The notes: generated from the letters alone by a model not told the origin. A stretch of 64,000 nt of DNA from Flavobacterium ginsengisoli (GCF_029625315.1 NZ_CP121110.1:4563501-4627500), one strand, 5' to 3'. Counted from the first letter of the stretch, positions 9,901-18,893 are shown. Made by a program: numbers and translations.

Positions 9901-10423
9901 AGAAGATACAACTGGTTATAATGCTTTGACATTAGGCATTAGTCAGGCTGGAGCTTATAGCTTTTTAAGTTCAAAAGGATTTTTAGATCATATTTTAATT
10001 TCTGATGAATTGAATGAAGATTACATAGACAACTCAATCGCAGTTTATGACCCAAGAAATTTTGTTAAAAACTATACCACAACAACTTCAGACCACGGAC
10101 CGGTAATTGCTCGTTTCTATTTGAAAGAAGACGTACTTTCTACACCTGATTTTGGAGCGAAAAACAAATATTTCGTAAAAGCTTATCCAAATCCTGCAAC
10201 AGATGTTTTAAATTTTGATATCAAAACAGCACAAGCAAGAGATTTGAAAATTAGATTATACGATTTTAATGGACGTGCCATTGGAAATCCAATTAACGTT
10301 AAAAATGAATCTGAAGTTAGTACTGCAGTTGTTGCTGTTAATAATCTAGTCTCTGGAGTTTATTTTTACACGGTTACCGAAAACAATAAAGTTATTTTTA
10401 AAGATAAAGTGATTAAAAAATAA
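6985..10423 (+). CDS. Large secreted T9SS endonuclease/exonuclease/phosphatase-domain protein (one-base frameshift)
   Basis: With one surplus base removed near 9300, this is one protein of about 1145 residues. It has a signal peptide ending near FGQTNPE, then two adhesion-like beta domains of choice-of-anchor type (DFESWLATDAQFPAGFQGW, and a later repeat VQNFDDANVFVNSNWVQYNE). Ig-like/OmpA-like linker segments follow. From about residue 735 there is a DNase I-like nuclease domain: VVSYNLEFFG, VYVVQEVSDD, LILLGDFNDD and TSDHGPVIARF carry the metal and catalytic Asn, Glu, Asp and His. The C-terminus (FVKAYPNPATDVLNF to FKDKVIKK) is a type A T9SS sorting domain. It is probably released or cell-surface attached and degrades extracellular DNA or phosphodiesters. 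The break lies just inside the nuclease domain. Confidence 0.8.
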
Positions 10424-10441
10424 GTGCTTACTATTAATTGG

Positions 10442-10474
10442 AAAAGGCAGTCATTTTAAGACTGCCTTTTTTTT
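10442..10474. terminator. Bidirectional terminator between convergent genes
   Basis: AAAAGGCAGTC pairs with GACTGCCTTTT across a seven-base loop, with T-runs on both sides. It serves the nuclease gene and overlaps the stop of the minus-strand MepB-like gene. Confidence 0.85.
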
Positions 10475-10982
10475 ATGCAAATATTTTTCTGATTTCGTTT
10501 AAATCAATATCGTCTAGATTGGTAAAAAGAAAGAAATAATCTAATTGCCATTTCTGTGTTTTTTGAGCTTGTTTGCTTGAGGTTTCATCCCAAGGTGGAT
10601 ATACTCTTGTCGCTCTAATTCCTTCTTTGTTTTGGGTAGAAAAAATACCTTTCTCTAACGCTATCTTTTTTGGAAAAATAAATTGTCCCCAATTCTGATC
10701 TTTTCGAACAGTGATAATTACAAAATCTATATCGTCAGAATAGGCGAAAGGTTCAATGATCCCAGTTTGATTGCGTTTCCATAAAGTAACAAACTGTCCT
10801 GTTTTGGTTGGAGTAACTTTTGCTTCTCGATAACAAATCTTCTTATTGTTTATTAGAAAACGATGCGCCTTATATTCGTCGCTTTCACTTTCTTTTTGCA
10901 AAGAAGCAAGCAATAATTCAGCCTTATCATAAACGCTTTCTTTGCTTAATAGCAAATCAGCTGGAGCAGTAGTAAAATTCAT
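10473..10982 (-). CDS. MepB family protein
   Basis: This 169-residue soluble protein has the pattern of the MepB family, named after the third gene of the staphylococcal mepRAB operon, whose biochemical role is unknown. Recognisable blocks are KICYREAKVTPTKTGQFVTLWKR, WGQFIFPKK, IRATRVYPPWDETSSKQAQKTQ and WQLDYFF. No multidrug efflux gene lies beside it, so no resistance role is implied. It is a single-gene unit ending in a shared terminator. Confidence 0.8.
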   Translation of the reverse strand: MNFTTAPADLLLSKESVYDKAELLLASLQKESESDEYKAHRFLINNKKICYREAKVTPTKTGQFVTLWKRNQTGIIEPFAYSDDIDFVIITVRKDQNWGQFIFPKKIALEKGIFSTQNKEGIRATRVYPPWDETSSKQAQKTQKWQLDYFFLFTNLDDIDLNEIRKIFA

Positions 10983-11028
10983 AAAAATTCAATTCTCAAG
11001 TATTCTTGAAAATTACTGCAAATTCTCG

Positions 11029-12660
11029 TTAGAAAGCAACATTAAGGCCAAAATTTAATCCCCATTGAAACTGGTTGAAAGACTGGCTGTTTAACGGATT
11101 GACATAATAATTCATAGCAGGTTCAACAAAAACATTGGTTTTTTTGTACACACGATATTGAACCGTACTGCTTAAAGTAGAACCATAAACGTAATCGTTA
11201 GCATTCATATTTTCTCCAATAGAATGTCCATCCAAATTCACATTGTTAGAAATTAGTTTACCAACAAAACCTCCAGTGTTTAAATTAATGCTGGCTTTAT
11301 TTTTATTAAAAATAGAATAAGAAACCTCAAGTGGCATCTCAATATATCTTAAGTTTTGATCCAATTTACCCGTTTGCACGTTTTCATTCTTCAGAGCTTC
11401 TTTTGTGCTATTAGAAATCAAAAGATAATCCTGACTTGGTTGATTGCCAGCAGCAGCAACTGGATAAGAGTCTGGAGCAAAAAAAGCATTGTTTTTGGCA
11501 CTTAAATACGATACATTGGCAACGCTTTGGCCTAATTCGTTAATTTTTAAACCAGATCCAACAGCCCATTTTTTATTAATGCTGTATTTTGTTTTAACTC
11601 CATAAGAATTAGATTGTTTAGAATCGTTTACGTTGCCCAGAGTTTTTTCGTTTTTAGTGTTTTCAGAACTTGCAACACCAGCAAAAACAGCAACTGCCCA
11701 TCTTTCTTTTTTATCAATCAAATTGTCTTTTTTCTCTTTTTCTTCTTTTGTCTTTTCAGGAGTTAAAATACCTTTTTCCAAATTCTGAAGTTCAGCCAAT
11801 TGAATAGAGTCTGTTTTGCTTAAAGTGTTATTAAGCTTTAGATCGTCTTTTATGATAACTGCTTTATCGGTACGGTTATTTTCAGTTTTTCCTGAAATAG
11901 AAGTATTCGATTTATATACATTGTTGTTTACAGAAGAACTTTGGCTACTGAAAGCAATATTTTTGTTGTTTTTAGCTGTCAATTGATCGTCAAAAATAGA
12001 TTTTGAGAGCGATTTGTTTGCTGTCGAGTTAAATTTACTTTGTTTGCCAAATGCAATACGTTCTTCAGAAATTCCTTTATTAGAAGTTTTTAAATTATTT
12101 CCTAAGATAGATTTGCTAGAAGATTTCACAAGCGATTTATCTTCTGAAATACTAGAATTCTGAAATGCAACCGATTCGTTTGGAGTATTGGCAACATTTG
12201 GAGTGCTATATTTAGAATCTTTTTTATTCGTTTTGTTGTTAGAATTTGTTTGAGCTACAGAAGTCTCTTGAACTTGAATTCCAGATTTGGTATTAAATTG
12301 ATTTTTTCTTACTGAATTTTCATTTAAAGAATCTACCGTTTTACCAATATTATTATTTTGATCTAAATTTTTGTTGCTAGAGTTGTCATTTGTTTTTTTA
12401 TCAAGAACAACACTATTGTTGCTGTTTTCTAAACCGCCTTTGTTGAGGTTGATATTTTCAGGCGAAGCAGTAAAATGTAATATTGAAGGCAGAAGCAACC
12501 CTAATAATAAGCATGCAGCAGCCGACCACCAAAGAACAACTCTCTTCTTCTTTTTAGGTTTGTCTAATTTTTCTTCAATCTGACCCCATAATTCTGGAGG
12601 CGGAACACTCGAAAAGTCTTCCATTGATGAAAAAATATCTTCTATTTTATGCTTCTTCAT
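11029..12660 (-). CDS. Anti-sigma-like inner-membrane anchor fused to an outer-membrane beta-barrel domain
   Basis: This 543-residue protein is encoded four bases inside the end of the ECF sigma gene. Residues 1-40 are a cytoplasmic-type segment (PPPELWGQIEEKLDK then KKKKR), and 41-63 is a membrane helix (VVLWWSAAACLLLGLLLPS). Residues 65-315 are an Asn/Ser/Lys-rich linker with degenerate repeats around xAFxxQS. From about 320 the sequence alternates as a porin-like barrel (WAVAVFAGVASSE, YGVKTKYSINKKWAVGSG, YIEMPLEVSYSIF) and ends in LNFGLNVAF with a C-terminal Phe, an outer-membrane-barrel hallmark. The arrangement fits a single chain joining the cytoplasm to the outer membrane, as described for dual membrane-spanning anti-sigma factors in Bacteroides. 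The function is inferred. Confidence 0.75.
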   Translation of the reverse strand: MKKHKIEDIFSSMEDFSSVPPPELWGQIEEKLDKPKKKKRVVLWWSAAACLLLGLLLPSILHFTASPENINLNKGGLENSNNSVVLDKKTNDNSSNKNLDQNNNIGKTVDSLNENSVRKNQFNTKSGIQVQETSVAQTNSNNKTNKKDSKYSTPNVANTPNESVAFQNSSISEDKSLVKSSSKSILGNNLKTSNKGISEERIAFGKQSKFNSTANKSLSKSIFDDQLTAKNNKNIAFSSQSSSVNNNVYKSNTSISGKTENNRTDKAVIIKDDLKLNNTLSKTDSIQLAELQNLEKGILTPEKTKEEKEKKDNLIDKKERWAVAVFAGVASSENTKNEKTLGNVNDSKQSNSYGVKTKYSINKKWAVGSGLKINELGQSVANVSYLSAKNNAFFAPDSYPVAAAGNQPSQDYLLISNSTKEALKNENVQTGKLDQNLRYIEMPLEVSYSIFNKNKASINLNTGGFVGKLISNNVNLDGHSIGENMNANDYVYGSTLSSTVQYRVYKKTNVFVEPAMNYYVNPLNSQSFNQFQWGLNFGLNVAF

Positions 12661-13220
12661 GCTGTTTTAAAATTTTTTATGCTCAAAATTCGCTTTTGTA
12701 ATATATGTTTGGCGCGATTTAGATTTGATTTTGATGTCCCTTCGGAGATCTTTAGTAGTTCGGCGATTTCTCTGTGTTTCATTTTTTCAAATACATACAA
12801 GTTAAAAACCGTCCGATATTGATCTGGCAAATCCCGAATGTATTCTAGTAGTTTTTCCTGTTCTAGCGGAATAACTTCTAATTCCTCTTCTTCTATAAAA
12901 TCGGTGTCAGGATCAAAAACATCCAAATAGAAACTTTCTTTTTTCTTCTTATTTAAAGTCTCGATGAGTTTGTTTATAAAAATCCGTTTTAGCCAGCCCT
13001 CAAAACTTCCTTCAAACTTATACTGGCTTATTTTCTGAAAGGCAATTACAAAAGCTTCCTGAAAAACATCTTTCGCATCATCTTCGTTCTTCATATATTT
13101 CAAACAGATGCCATATAAAACAGGAGAGAACAACTGATAAATTTTCAGTTGTCCCTCTCTGTCATTTTTAATGCACAGTTTGATATATTTTTCTAACTCG
13201 TCTTTCAAGAAATGGTTCAA
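12657..13220 (-). CDS. ECF RNA polymerase sigma factor
   Basis: This 187-residue sigma-70 family protein has region 2 at about residues 25-95, with LKYMKNEDDAKDVFQEAFVIAFQKISQYKFEGSFEGWLKRI for core binding and -10 recognition. Region 4 is at about 125-180 (LPDQYRTVFNLYVFEKMKHREIAELLKISEGTSKSNLNRAK), a helix-turn-helix for -35 recognition. There is no sigma-3 region, as usual for ECF factors. Its stop overlaps the start of the anti-sigma-like gene by an ATGA-type four-base overlap, so the two are translationally coupled. The partner is the likely regulator of its activity. Confidence 0.9.
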   Translation of the reverse strand: MNHFLKDELEKYIKLCIKNDREGQLKIYQLFSPVLYGICLKYMKNEDDAKDVFQEAFVIAFQKISQYKFEGSFEGWLKRIFINKLIETLNKKKKESFYLDVFDPDTDFIEEEELEVIPLEQEKLLEYIRDLPDQYRTVFNLYVFEKMKHREIAELLKISEGTSKSNLNRAKHILQKRILSIKNFKTA

Positions 13221-13231
13221 ATTTGATTTTG

Positions 13232-13239
13232 CAAAAATA
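13232..13239 (-). promoter_or_regulatory. Putative -7 box of the sigma/anti-sigma operon
   Basis: On the minus strand TATTTTTG (TAnnTTTG) lies 11 bases before the sigma-factor ATG. A TTG occurs upstream at 15-base spacing, shorter than the usual 17-23. The site is tentative. Confidence 0.35.
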
Positions 13240-13259
13240 GTTTTAAATAGCTTACAAAA

Positions 13260-13661
13260 CTATCTTTTAAAAATAGTTCGAGTACCATCTTGATGGTTAC
13301 TTACTATTGTTAAGTTTTGATTGTCAAGGTTTTCTATTACGTAGGTTTTGCCTTCGAACGTAATTAGATCACGTTCTGATTGGTCAAAATATGCTTTTCC
13401 TTTTTCTATCTGATAAACACTGTTTCTTATTTCTACATTGTTTTTATAAGTAATAACTCTTCCGTTTTGGGTGAAGATAATTTTCTTAGTAAACCCAATT
13501 GATTTTGGGGTAGCCACATAAGGATTGCTAGAACCTCCTATAGATTTTTCCCAAATCCAAGTATTGATTATTGATCCTGTAATTTTTTCTTTAGAAGAAT
13601 TTACAGAAATCATTGATGTAAAAAGAAAGCAGGCAATAAAAGATAAAAAGAGATGCTTCAT
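13260..13661 (-). CDS. Secreted lipocalin-like small protein
   Basis: This 133-residue protein has an N-terminal signal peptide (KHLFLSFIACFLFTSMISVNS). The mature part has short beta-rich blocks (TWIWEKSIGG, KIIFTQNGRVITYKNN, SVYQIEKGKAYF, YVIENLDNQNLTIVS) in the order seen in the lipocalin-like proteins of Bacteroidota. These are usually periplasmic or surface proteins with unknown ligand. It starts nine bases after the stop of the PrcB-like lipoprotein gene, so the two form an operon. Confidence 0.65.
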   Translation of the reverse strand: MKHLFLSFIACFLFTSMISVNSSKEKITGSIINTWIWEKSIGGSSNPYVATPKSIGFTKKIIFTQNGRVITYKNNVEIRNSVYQIEKGKAYFDQSERDLITFEGKTYVIENLDNQNLTIVSNHQDGTRTIFKR

Positions 13662-13669
13662 GATTTAAA

Positions 13670-14545
13670 TTATTTTAAGCTTGTAATTTTGTCTTGAATC
13701 TTTTTCTTGAATTGTTTTACGTCAGCACTTTGATCTGCTGTGTCATTGTTGTCTATATAAATTTTTGTAGTGTTTCCTGCTTGACGCAATTCAAAATAAA
13801 CTCCGCCTTGATCTCCTGCATCTGGAGTACCGTATGTTTTAGTTTGTCCTTTTAAAGCTAAAATCTCTGCAGGAACTTCTTTTAAAAGTAAAGTATATTC
13901 GCCTCTTTTAATTGTTGGAGTATATCTGTATTGCCCAAAATCATATTGTTTTGCACCAACATTTAAGAATTTTAAAGTATTGTAATCGTTAATTTGGTAG
14001 AATTTTTGGCAATCTGAACTAGCACATTGGTTGTTAAAACTTCCAATAACAATATTATCTGCATTCTCTGTTGTTTTGTTGAAAATCATTCCTTTTGATG
14101 TTTTCGGAATCAAAACAAAATTAGTTGGGTAAGTTGGGGTTTGAGTTACGTTTTCGCCAACAGCCGGAGTTTTTTCGTAATAGTTCACAACAATTTCGCA
14201 ATTGTTTTCTACAATAGAGCTAATTACAATTTCGTAACCGCTTGTAGGTTTAGCGCCAGCAAAAAGTCCAACCAAATATTCTTTTGTAAAATCAATATTT
14301 GGATCACTTGCAACAGGGCAATTGTTAGTATGTTTTGTAAAATATTGATTCATTTTTTCCTGAGATCCAACAACAATTGCGGCAGGATTATTTTGCAATG
14401 TTTTTTCGCTATAATTACATGAGAAAGGAAAACCAGTAAAATTTACAACAGTATTAGAACCACAATCTACATAGTTATTTCCATCATTAAGAGAACAGGC
14501 ACTGAATCCGAAGGCTACAAATAAGCCAAGCATTATTTTTTTCAT
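13670..14545 (-). CDS. Lipoprotein with PrcB-C-terminal-like domain
   Basis: This 291-residue protein has a lipoprotein signal (KKIMLGLFVAFGFSACSLND, Cys 17). Residues 50-150 resemble the PrcB C-terminal domain (protease complex subunit family): VVGSQEKMNQYFTKH, IDFTKEYLVGLFAGAKPTSGYEIVISSIVENN and VNYYEKTPAVGENVTQTPTYP. The remainder is not recognised. Members are thought to bind or stabilise secreted proteases, but no protease is encoded nearby. It is the first gene of a pair with the lipocalin-like gene. Confidence 0.65.
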   Translation of the reverse strand: MKKIMLGLFVAFGFSACSLNDGNNYVDCGSNTVVNFTGFPFSCNYSEKTLQNNPAAIVVGSQEKMNQYFTKHTNNCPVASDPNIDFTKEYLVGLFAGAKPTSGYEIVISSIVENNCEIVVNYYEKTPAVGENVTQTPTYPTNFVLIPKTSKGMIFNKTTENADNIVIGSFNNQCASSDCQKFYQINDYNTLKFLNVGAKQYDFGQYRYTPTIKRGEYTLLLKEVPAEILALKGQTKTYGTPDAGDQGGVYFELRQAGNTTKIYIDNNDTADQSADVKQFKKKIQDKITSLK

Positions 14546-14731
14546 AATTATTTTGATAGGTTTATATTTTAGTAGATAGCAGTTTTAAAAAAAGGTTGCG
14601 TTGAGGTTCTTATTTTTTTGAAAAAATAAAATGTTGGTTTAGTTTGAATTGAGAATGAATTAGTGAAATTTCCGTTTTAAAAACTAAGCACTACGTATTA
14701 TTGCGTACTTTTACGTAAAATAAACTTAGTT

Positions 14732-16105
14732 ATGTCTGATTATATACCGTTTTTATTAGGCTTTGTTGTTGCACTTTTTATGGGCATATACGTAGGTAGA
14801 ATGCTTTCTGCATCAAAATTTCAGTCAGAAAAAGTCATTTCTGAGGAAAGATTGAATGCGTTAAACGGTCAATTGCAAATGCAGAAAGAGCAGTTTGAAA
14901 ACGAAAAAAATAATTTTCAGAAACAATTGCAGTTAAATATTGCTGAGAAAGAAAACATCCGAACCGAAAAAGATAGTTTGGCAATTCAGCTTTCTAAAAA
15001 AGAAGTTGATTTTGAAAATTTATGGGAACGTCATAAAGAACAAAAAAGCGAAATCAATGAACTTCAGGAAAAATTCACTAAAGAGTTTGAAAATCTTGCG
15101 AATAAAATCTTAGAAGAAAAATCGGCTAAGTTTACCGAACAGAATACCGTTAATATGAAAAATATCCTAACTCCTTTGCAGGATAAAATTTTGGTATTTG
15201 AACAGAAAGTAGAACAAACACATAAAGAAAGTATAGATTATCATGCAGCACTTCGTCAGCAGATTATTGGTTTGAGCGAAATGAATGCGCAAATGAGCAA
15301 AGAAACCTTAAATCTTACTAAAGCTCTAAAAGGCGACAGTAAAATGCAGGGAAATTGGGGAGAATTGGTTCTAGAACGTGTTTTAGAAAAATCGGGATTA
15401 GAAAAAGGAAGAGAATATGAAGTCCAGCAAAGTTTTACCAATAGCGAAGGAAATCGTGTTTTGCCAGACGTTGTAATTAATCTTCCGGATGGTAAGAAAA
15501 TGATTGTTGATTCTAAAGTTTCGCTTTCAGCTTACGAAAAATGGGTAAACGAAGAGTCGGAACTTTTAAAAATAGAATTTCTTAAAGAACATGTTATTTC
15601 TATAAAAAGGCATGTTGAGCAATTGGGAAGTAAAAACTATCATGATTTGTATCAAATGGAAAGTCCCGATTTTGTACTGCTTTTTATTCCAATGGAACCC
15701 GCTTTTGCAATTGCTTTAAACGAAGATCCCTCTTTATATACAAAAGCATTTGATAGAAATATTGTAATTGTTACGCCAAGTACGCTTTTGGCAACTTTAC
15801 GAACAATTGACAGTATGTGGACGAATCAAAAACAGCAAGAAAATGCGTTAGAGATTGCAAGACAAGCAGGAGCTTTATATGATAAATTTGAAGGTTTTGT
15901 GTCCGATTTAGTCCGAATAGGAAATAAAATAAAAGACACTAAAACTGAATACGAAAGCGCCATGAATAAACTGGTTGACGGAAAAGGAAACCTGATTTCG
16001 AGCGTAGAAAGATTAAAAAAAATGGGAGCAAAAGCAAAGAAATCGCTTCCAGACAATATTATTGCAAGAGCGATTAATTCAGATGAAAATGAGTTATTGA
16101 ATTAG
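14732..16105 (+). CDS. rmuC: DNA recombination protein RmuC
   Basis: This 457-residue protein has an N-terminal membrane anchor (YIPFLLGFVVALFMGIYVG) followed by a coiled coil over about residues 25-130. The RmuC nuclease-like core follows: MQGNWGELVLERVLEKSGL, LPDVVINLPDGKKMIVDSKVS (the PD-(D/E)xK-type Asp and DSK), LGSKNYHDL and FIPMEPAFAIAL. RmuC limits inversions between short inverted repeats and is implicated in double-strand-break processing. Length and motif order match the family. It has its own upstream region of about 190 bases and no operon partner. Confidence 0.92.
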   Translation: MSDYIPFLLGFVVALFMGIYVGRMLSASKFQSEKVISEERLNALNGQLQMQKEQFENEKNNFQKQLQLNIAEKENIRTEKDSLAIQLSKKEVDFENLWERHKEQKSEINELQEKFTKEFENLANKILEEKSAKFTEQNTVNMKNILTPLQDKILVFEQKVEQTHKESIDYHAALRQQIIGLSEMNAQMSKETLNLTKALKGDSKMQGNWGELVLERVLEKSGLEKGREYEVQQSFTNSEGNRVLPDVVINLPDGKKMIVDSKVSLSAYEKWVNEESELLKIEFLKEHVISIKRHVEQLGSKNYHDLYQMESPDFVLLFIPMEPAFAIALNEDPSLYTKAFDRNIVIVTPSTLLATLRTIDSMWTNQKQQENALEIARQAGALYDKFEGFVSDLVRIGNKIKDTKTEYESAMNKLVDGKGNLISSVERLKKMGAKAKKSLPDNIIARAINSDENELLN

Positions 16106-16185
16106 AAGGGTAAAGAAGCAAGAAGAAAGACTAACGTAATATATAATACAATACAACTAATCAAAAAAATACCAAAAACAAAAAC

Positions 16186-16733
16186 ATGAGTACAGATTTT
16201 AAACCCGTTTCATCATCAAAAGTTAGTATATCAGAATTAATGTTGCCTTCGCATACCAACTTTAGCGGGAAAATTCACGGAGGATATATTTTACAATTGT
16301 TAGATCAAATTGCCTTTGCATCAGCATCAAAATTCAGCGGAAATTATTGTGTGACTGCCTCTGTAGATACGGTAAACTTTTTGAAACCAATCGAAGTTGG
16401 AGAATTAGTAACAATGAAAGCTTCTGTAAATTATGTTGGAAGAAGTTCTATGATTGTAGGTATACGTGTAGAAGCAGAAAACATTCAGACAGGAGCTATC
16501 AAACATTGTAATTCATCTTATTTTACAATGGTTGCCAAAGATAAAGACGGAAAAAGCGTTCGGTTCCAGGATTGATTTTATCTAATTTGGAAGAAGTACG
16601 CCGTTTCAGAAAAGCAATAAAACATATCGAAGTTCGAAAAGAAGTAGAAGAACACGAAAAATTGACCAATATTAATTCTATCGAAGATTTGGCGAGCCTT
16701 GAAAAATATAATGTTCTTTTAGAAATTAGCTAA
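16186..16733 (+). CDS. Acyl-CoA thioesterase, hotdog fold (one-base frameshift)
   Basis: With one C restored at about 16561 the protein is 182 residues, the usual length for the Bacteroidota acyl-CoA thioesterase (YciA/BFIT-like). The hotdog domain is seen in SELMLPSHTNFSGKIHGGYILQLLDQIAFASA (catalytic-region HGG motif) and SVDTVNFLKPIEVGELVTM. After the break the other frame continues PGLILSNLEEVRRFRKAIKH to NVLLEIS. It hydrolyses acyl-CoAs to free acids. The plus strand reads GTTCGGTTCC where GTTCCGGTTCC keeps the frame, the same CCGG context as the trmL break. Confidence 0.85.
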
Positions 16734-16774
16734 ATTTTCTTATATTTATTGAAATCATTAAATATTTAGAAAGC

Positions 16775-17170
16775 ATGGTCAAGTTTGGATATACAATTTT
16801 ATATGTTGAAAATGTCGAAGAAACTATTTCGTTTTACGAAAACGCATTTGGTTTTTCGAGAAAATTTGTCACCCCAGATAATGATTATGGCGAATTAATT
16901 ACGGGAGAAACAACACTTTCATTTGCTTCAAAAAAATTAGCTTCAAAAAATTTACCCGATGGTTTTATCGAAAGCAGTTTAGAAGACAAACCTTTTGCCA
17001 TAGAAATTGGCTTTATTACAGAGAATGTTCCAGAAGTTTTGCAAAAAGCTACTTCTTTTGGAGCTGTTATTGTTTTAGAACCTGTAGAAAAACCGTGGGG
17101 ACAAGTTGTAGCATACGCAAGAGATTTAAACGGATTTTTGATTGAGATTTGTACAGAAGTAAAAAGTTAA
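16775..17170 (+). CDS. VOC family (glyoxalase/bleomycin-resistance fold) protein
   Basis: This 131-residue protein starts VKFGYTILYVENVEETISFY, the beta-alpha-beta opening of the vicinal-oxygen-chelate fold. It closes with VLEPVEKPWGQVVAYARDLNGFLIEICTEV, which supplies the usual metal-ligand Glu near the C-terminus. It is a single VOC domain that should work as a dimer. The substrate is unknown; many relatives are annotated only as VOC family. It follows the thioesterase gene with a 41-base gap. Confidence 0.85.
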   Translation: MVKFGYTILYVENVEETISFYENAFGFSRKFVTPDNDYGELITGETTLSFASKKLASKNLPDGFIESSLEDKPFAIEIGFITENVPEVLQKATSFGAVIVLEPVEKPWGQVVAYARDLNGFLIEICTEVKS

Positions 17171-17260
17171 GTTTTGACAGTATTTGGCATCTCATACCTT
17201 TTATTTTTCAATTAAAACATTCACAAATATTTAGCATAAGTTCTAAAACTTCGCATACAA

Positions 17261-17304
17261 AAATTCCGTAACTTTAAGTGTAATTATTGGGTTACGGAAA
17301 TTTT
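17261..17304 (+). terminator. Hairpin downstream of the VOC gene
   Basis: AAATTCCGTAAC pairs with GTTACGGAAATTT across an 18-base loop and is followed by T-rich sequence. It lies 90 bases past the VOC stop. Confidence 0.45.
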
Positions 17305-17398
17305 TCACTGAGTATTGCCGTTCGATTTTTTTCAGATTAATTAGAATCTGATTTTATTTTCTCTTAGTCAGAATAAATGGAATGACATAATTGTTTAA

Positions 17399-17977
17399 AT
17401 GAAGACGATTATGAAAACAACTACTTTATTATTTTTACTTTTTACTGCTTTTTCTGTCATTGCCCAAGACAAATTTTTTACAAATACAGGGACAATAAAT
17501 TTTGAAGCGTCTGTTCCGCTATTTGAAGAAGTGAGAGCTGTAAATAGACAAGTTGCCATACTTTTAGAACCTAAAACAAGTACTTTTATCTGTACTGTTA
17601 TTATCAAAGATTTTCGTTTTAAATTAGATTTGATGCAAGAGCATTTCAATGAAAATTATATGCAAAGCAATCGTTATCCTAAAGCTGTGTTTAAAGGAAA
17701 GATCGAAAAATTTGATTTGAAAGATATTAATGAGGTTGAAAAACAATACCAAATAAAGGGGAAGCTTAATTTGCGCGGAAAGTCGAAGGAGATTATCGTA
17801 AATGCTTTGATAAAAAGAGTTCCAGAAGGAATTCAGGTTATTTCCGATTTTCCAATTGCAGTATCTGATTTCAATATTAGTATTCCAACTACTATTGCGG
17901 CTAAAATTGCAAAAACGGCCAATACAGAACTCACGGGTGTTGTGCGCAGTGATGACACAATGCTAACACTTAAGTAA
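17399..17977 (+). CDS. YceI family secreted protein
   Basis: This 192-residue protein has a signal peptide (TTTLLFLLFTAFSVIAQDKFF). The mature protein has the YceI lipocalin-like barrel pattern: FTNTGTINFEASVPLFEEV, STFICTVIIKDFRFKLDLMQEHFNENYMQSNRYPKAVFKGKI, KGKLNLRGKSKEI and ISDFPIAVSDFNI. The family binds isoprenoid-like lipids in the periplasm. An alternative start at 17411 (MKTTT) gives a more typical signal-peptide length. It is convergent with the SDR39U1 gene, only four bases away. Confidence 0.85.
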   Translation: MKTIMKTTTLLFLLFTAFSVIAQDKFFTNTGTINFEASVPLFEEVRAVNRQVAILLEPKTSTFICTVIIKDFRFKLDLMQEHFNENYMQSNRYPKAVFKGKIEKFDLKDINEVEKQYQIKGKLNLRGKSKEIIVNALIKRVPEGIQVISDFPIAVSDFNISIPTTIAAKIAKTANTELTGVVRSDDTMLTLK

Positions 17978-17981
17978 AAAA

Positions 17982-18893
17982 CTACTTTATACAGTTTATA
18001 AGTGTCTTTTCTAGATCGGTAAACTGAAACTCAAAACCTGTTTTCTGAATTTTTTCTGAAGAAACACGTTGTCCTGTCAAGACAGCTACACTCATTTGCC
18101 CAAGTAAAATCTTTAGCACAAAAGGTGGAACTTTTGGCGACCATATACTATAATCGTATAGTTTTGCCATAGTTTTAGAAAATCGAGCATTTGTGGTATT
18201 GTCAGTAATACAAGCATTGTAGGCGCCTTCAAGTTGGTTGTCTTCAATGCTTTTTAAATAAATCTGACATAAATCTTCAACATGAATCCAAGGTAGATAT
18301 TGTTTGCCTGAACCTAATACGGCACCAAAACCGGACTTAAAAGTAGGAATCATTTTTTTTAAGAAACCTTCATTTTTGCCCAAAACAATGCCAGTCCTAA
18401 TTTTGACTGTTCGAATATTTAAAGAACTAATTTTATCGGCAGCGCTTTCCCATTTTTGACATGTAATGCCAAGAAAATCATCAGCTGGCGGAGTATTTTC
18501 AGTACAGATTTTATGACTTGTAACAGCACCATAAATTCCAATGCCAGAAGCAGAAATAAATGCTTCCAGTTTTTTATTGTTCATTTCTAAAACAGAATAG
18601 ATCATTTCTACTGGTCTTACGCGGCTTTCTATAATAGCTTTTTTGCGTCTTTTGGTCCATCTTTTTTCTACTATTCCTTCGCCTGCAAGGTGAATGATAT
18701 AATCGGCATTTAGAATTGCATTTTTATCAATGTAGTTTTTCTTTATGTCCCATTTATAATAAGTAATTCTTGCACTGTCTTTTTTATCAGAACGACTCAA
18801 AACGGAAACAGAAAAACCTGCTTCGATCAGAACATCTGTCAAATATTTTCCAATGAAACCAGTTCCGCCTGTTAATAGAACATTTTGAGCCAT
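17982..18893 (-). CDS. TIGR01777 family (SDR39U1-type) oxidoreductase
   Basis: This 303-residue extended-SDR protein has the N-terminal nucleotide-binding motif LLTGGTGFIGKYLTDVL. Family blocks are YIIHLAGEGIVEKRWTKRRK, ISASGIGIYG, RTGIVLGKNEGFLKKMIPTF, LGSGKQYLPWIHVEDL and GAYNACITDNTTN. These match the SDR39U1/YfcH group, whose substrate is unknown. The C-terminal DUF1731-like part (PPFVLKILLGQMSVAVLTGQRVSSEKI) is present. It is divergent from the TetR gene. Confidence 0.85.
   Translation of the reverse strand: MAQNVLLTGGTGFIGKYLTDVLIEAGFSVSVLSRSDKKDSARITYYKWDIKKNYIDKNAILNADYIIHLAGEGIVEKRWTKRRKKAIIESRVRPVEMIYSVLEMNNKKLEAFISASGIGIYGAVTSHKICTENTPPADDFLGITCQKWESAADKISSLNIRTVKIRTGIVLGKNEGFLKKMIPTFKSGFGAVLGSGKQYLPWIHVEDLCQIYLKSIEDNQLEGAYNACITDNTTNARFSKTMAKLYDYSIWSPKVPPFVLKILLGQMSVAVLTGQRVSSEKIQKTGFEFQFTDLEKTLINCIK

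Noticed and set aside
6985..10423. Two independent secreted proteins, or programmed ribosomal frameshift at 9300
   Set aside because: The second half lacks a signal peptide and the first lacks a sorting domain; the site GTCTGCT has no slippery heptamer.
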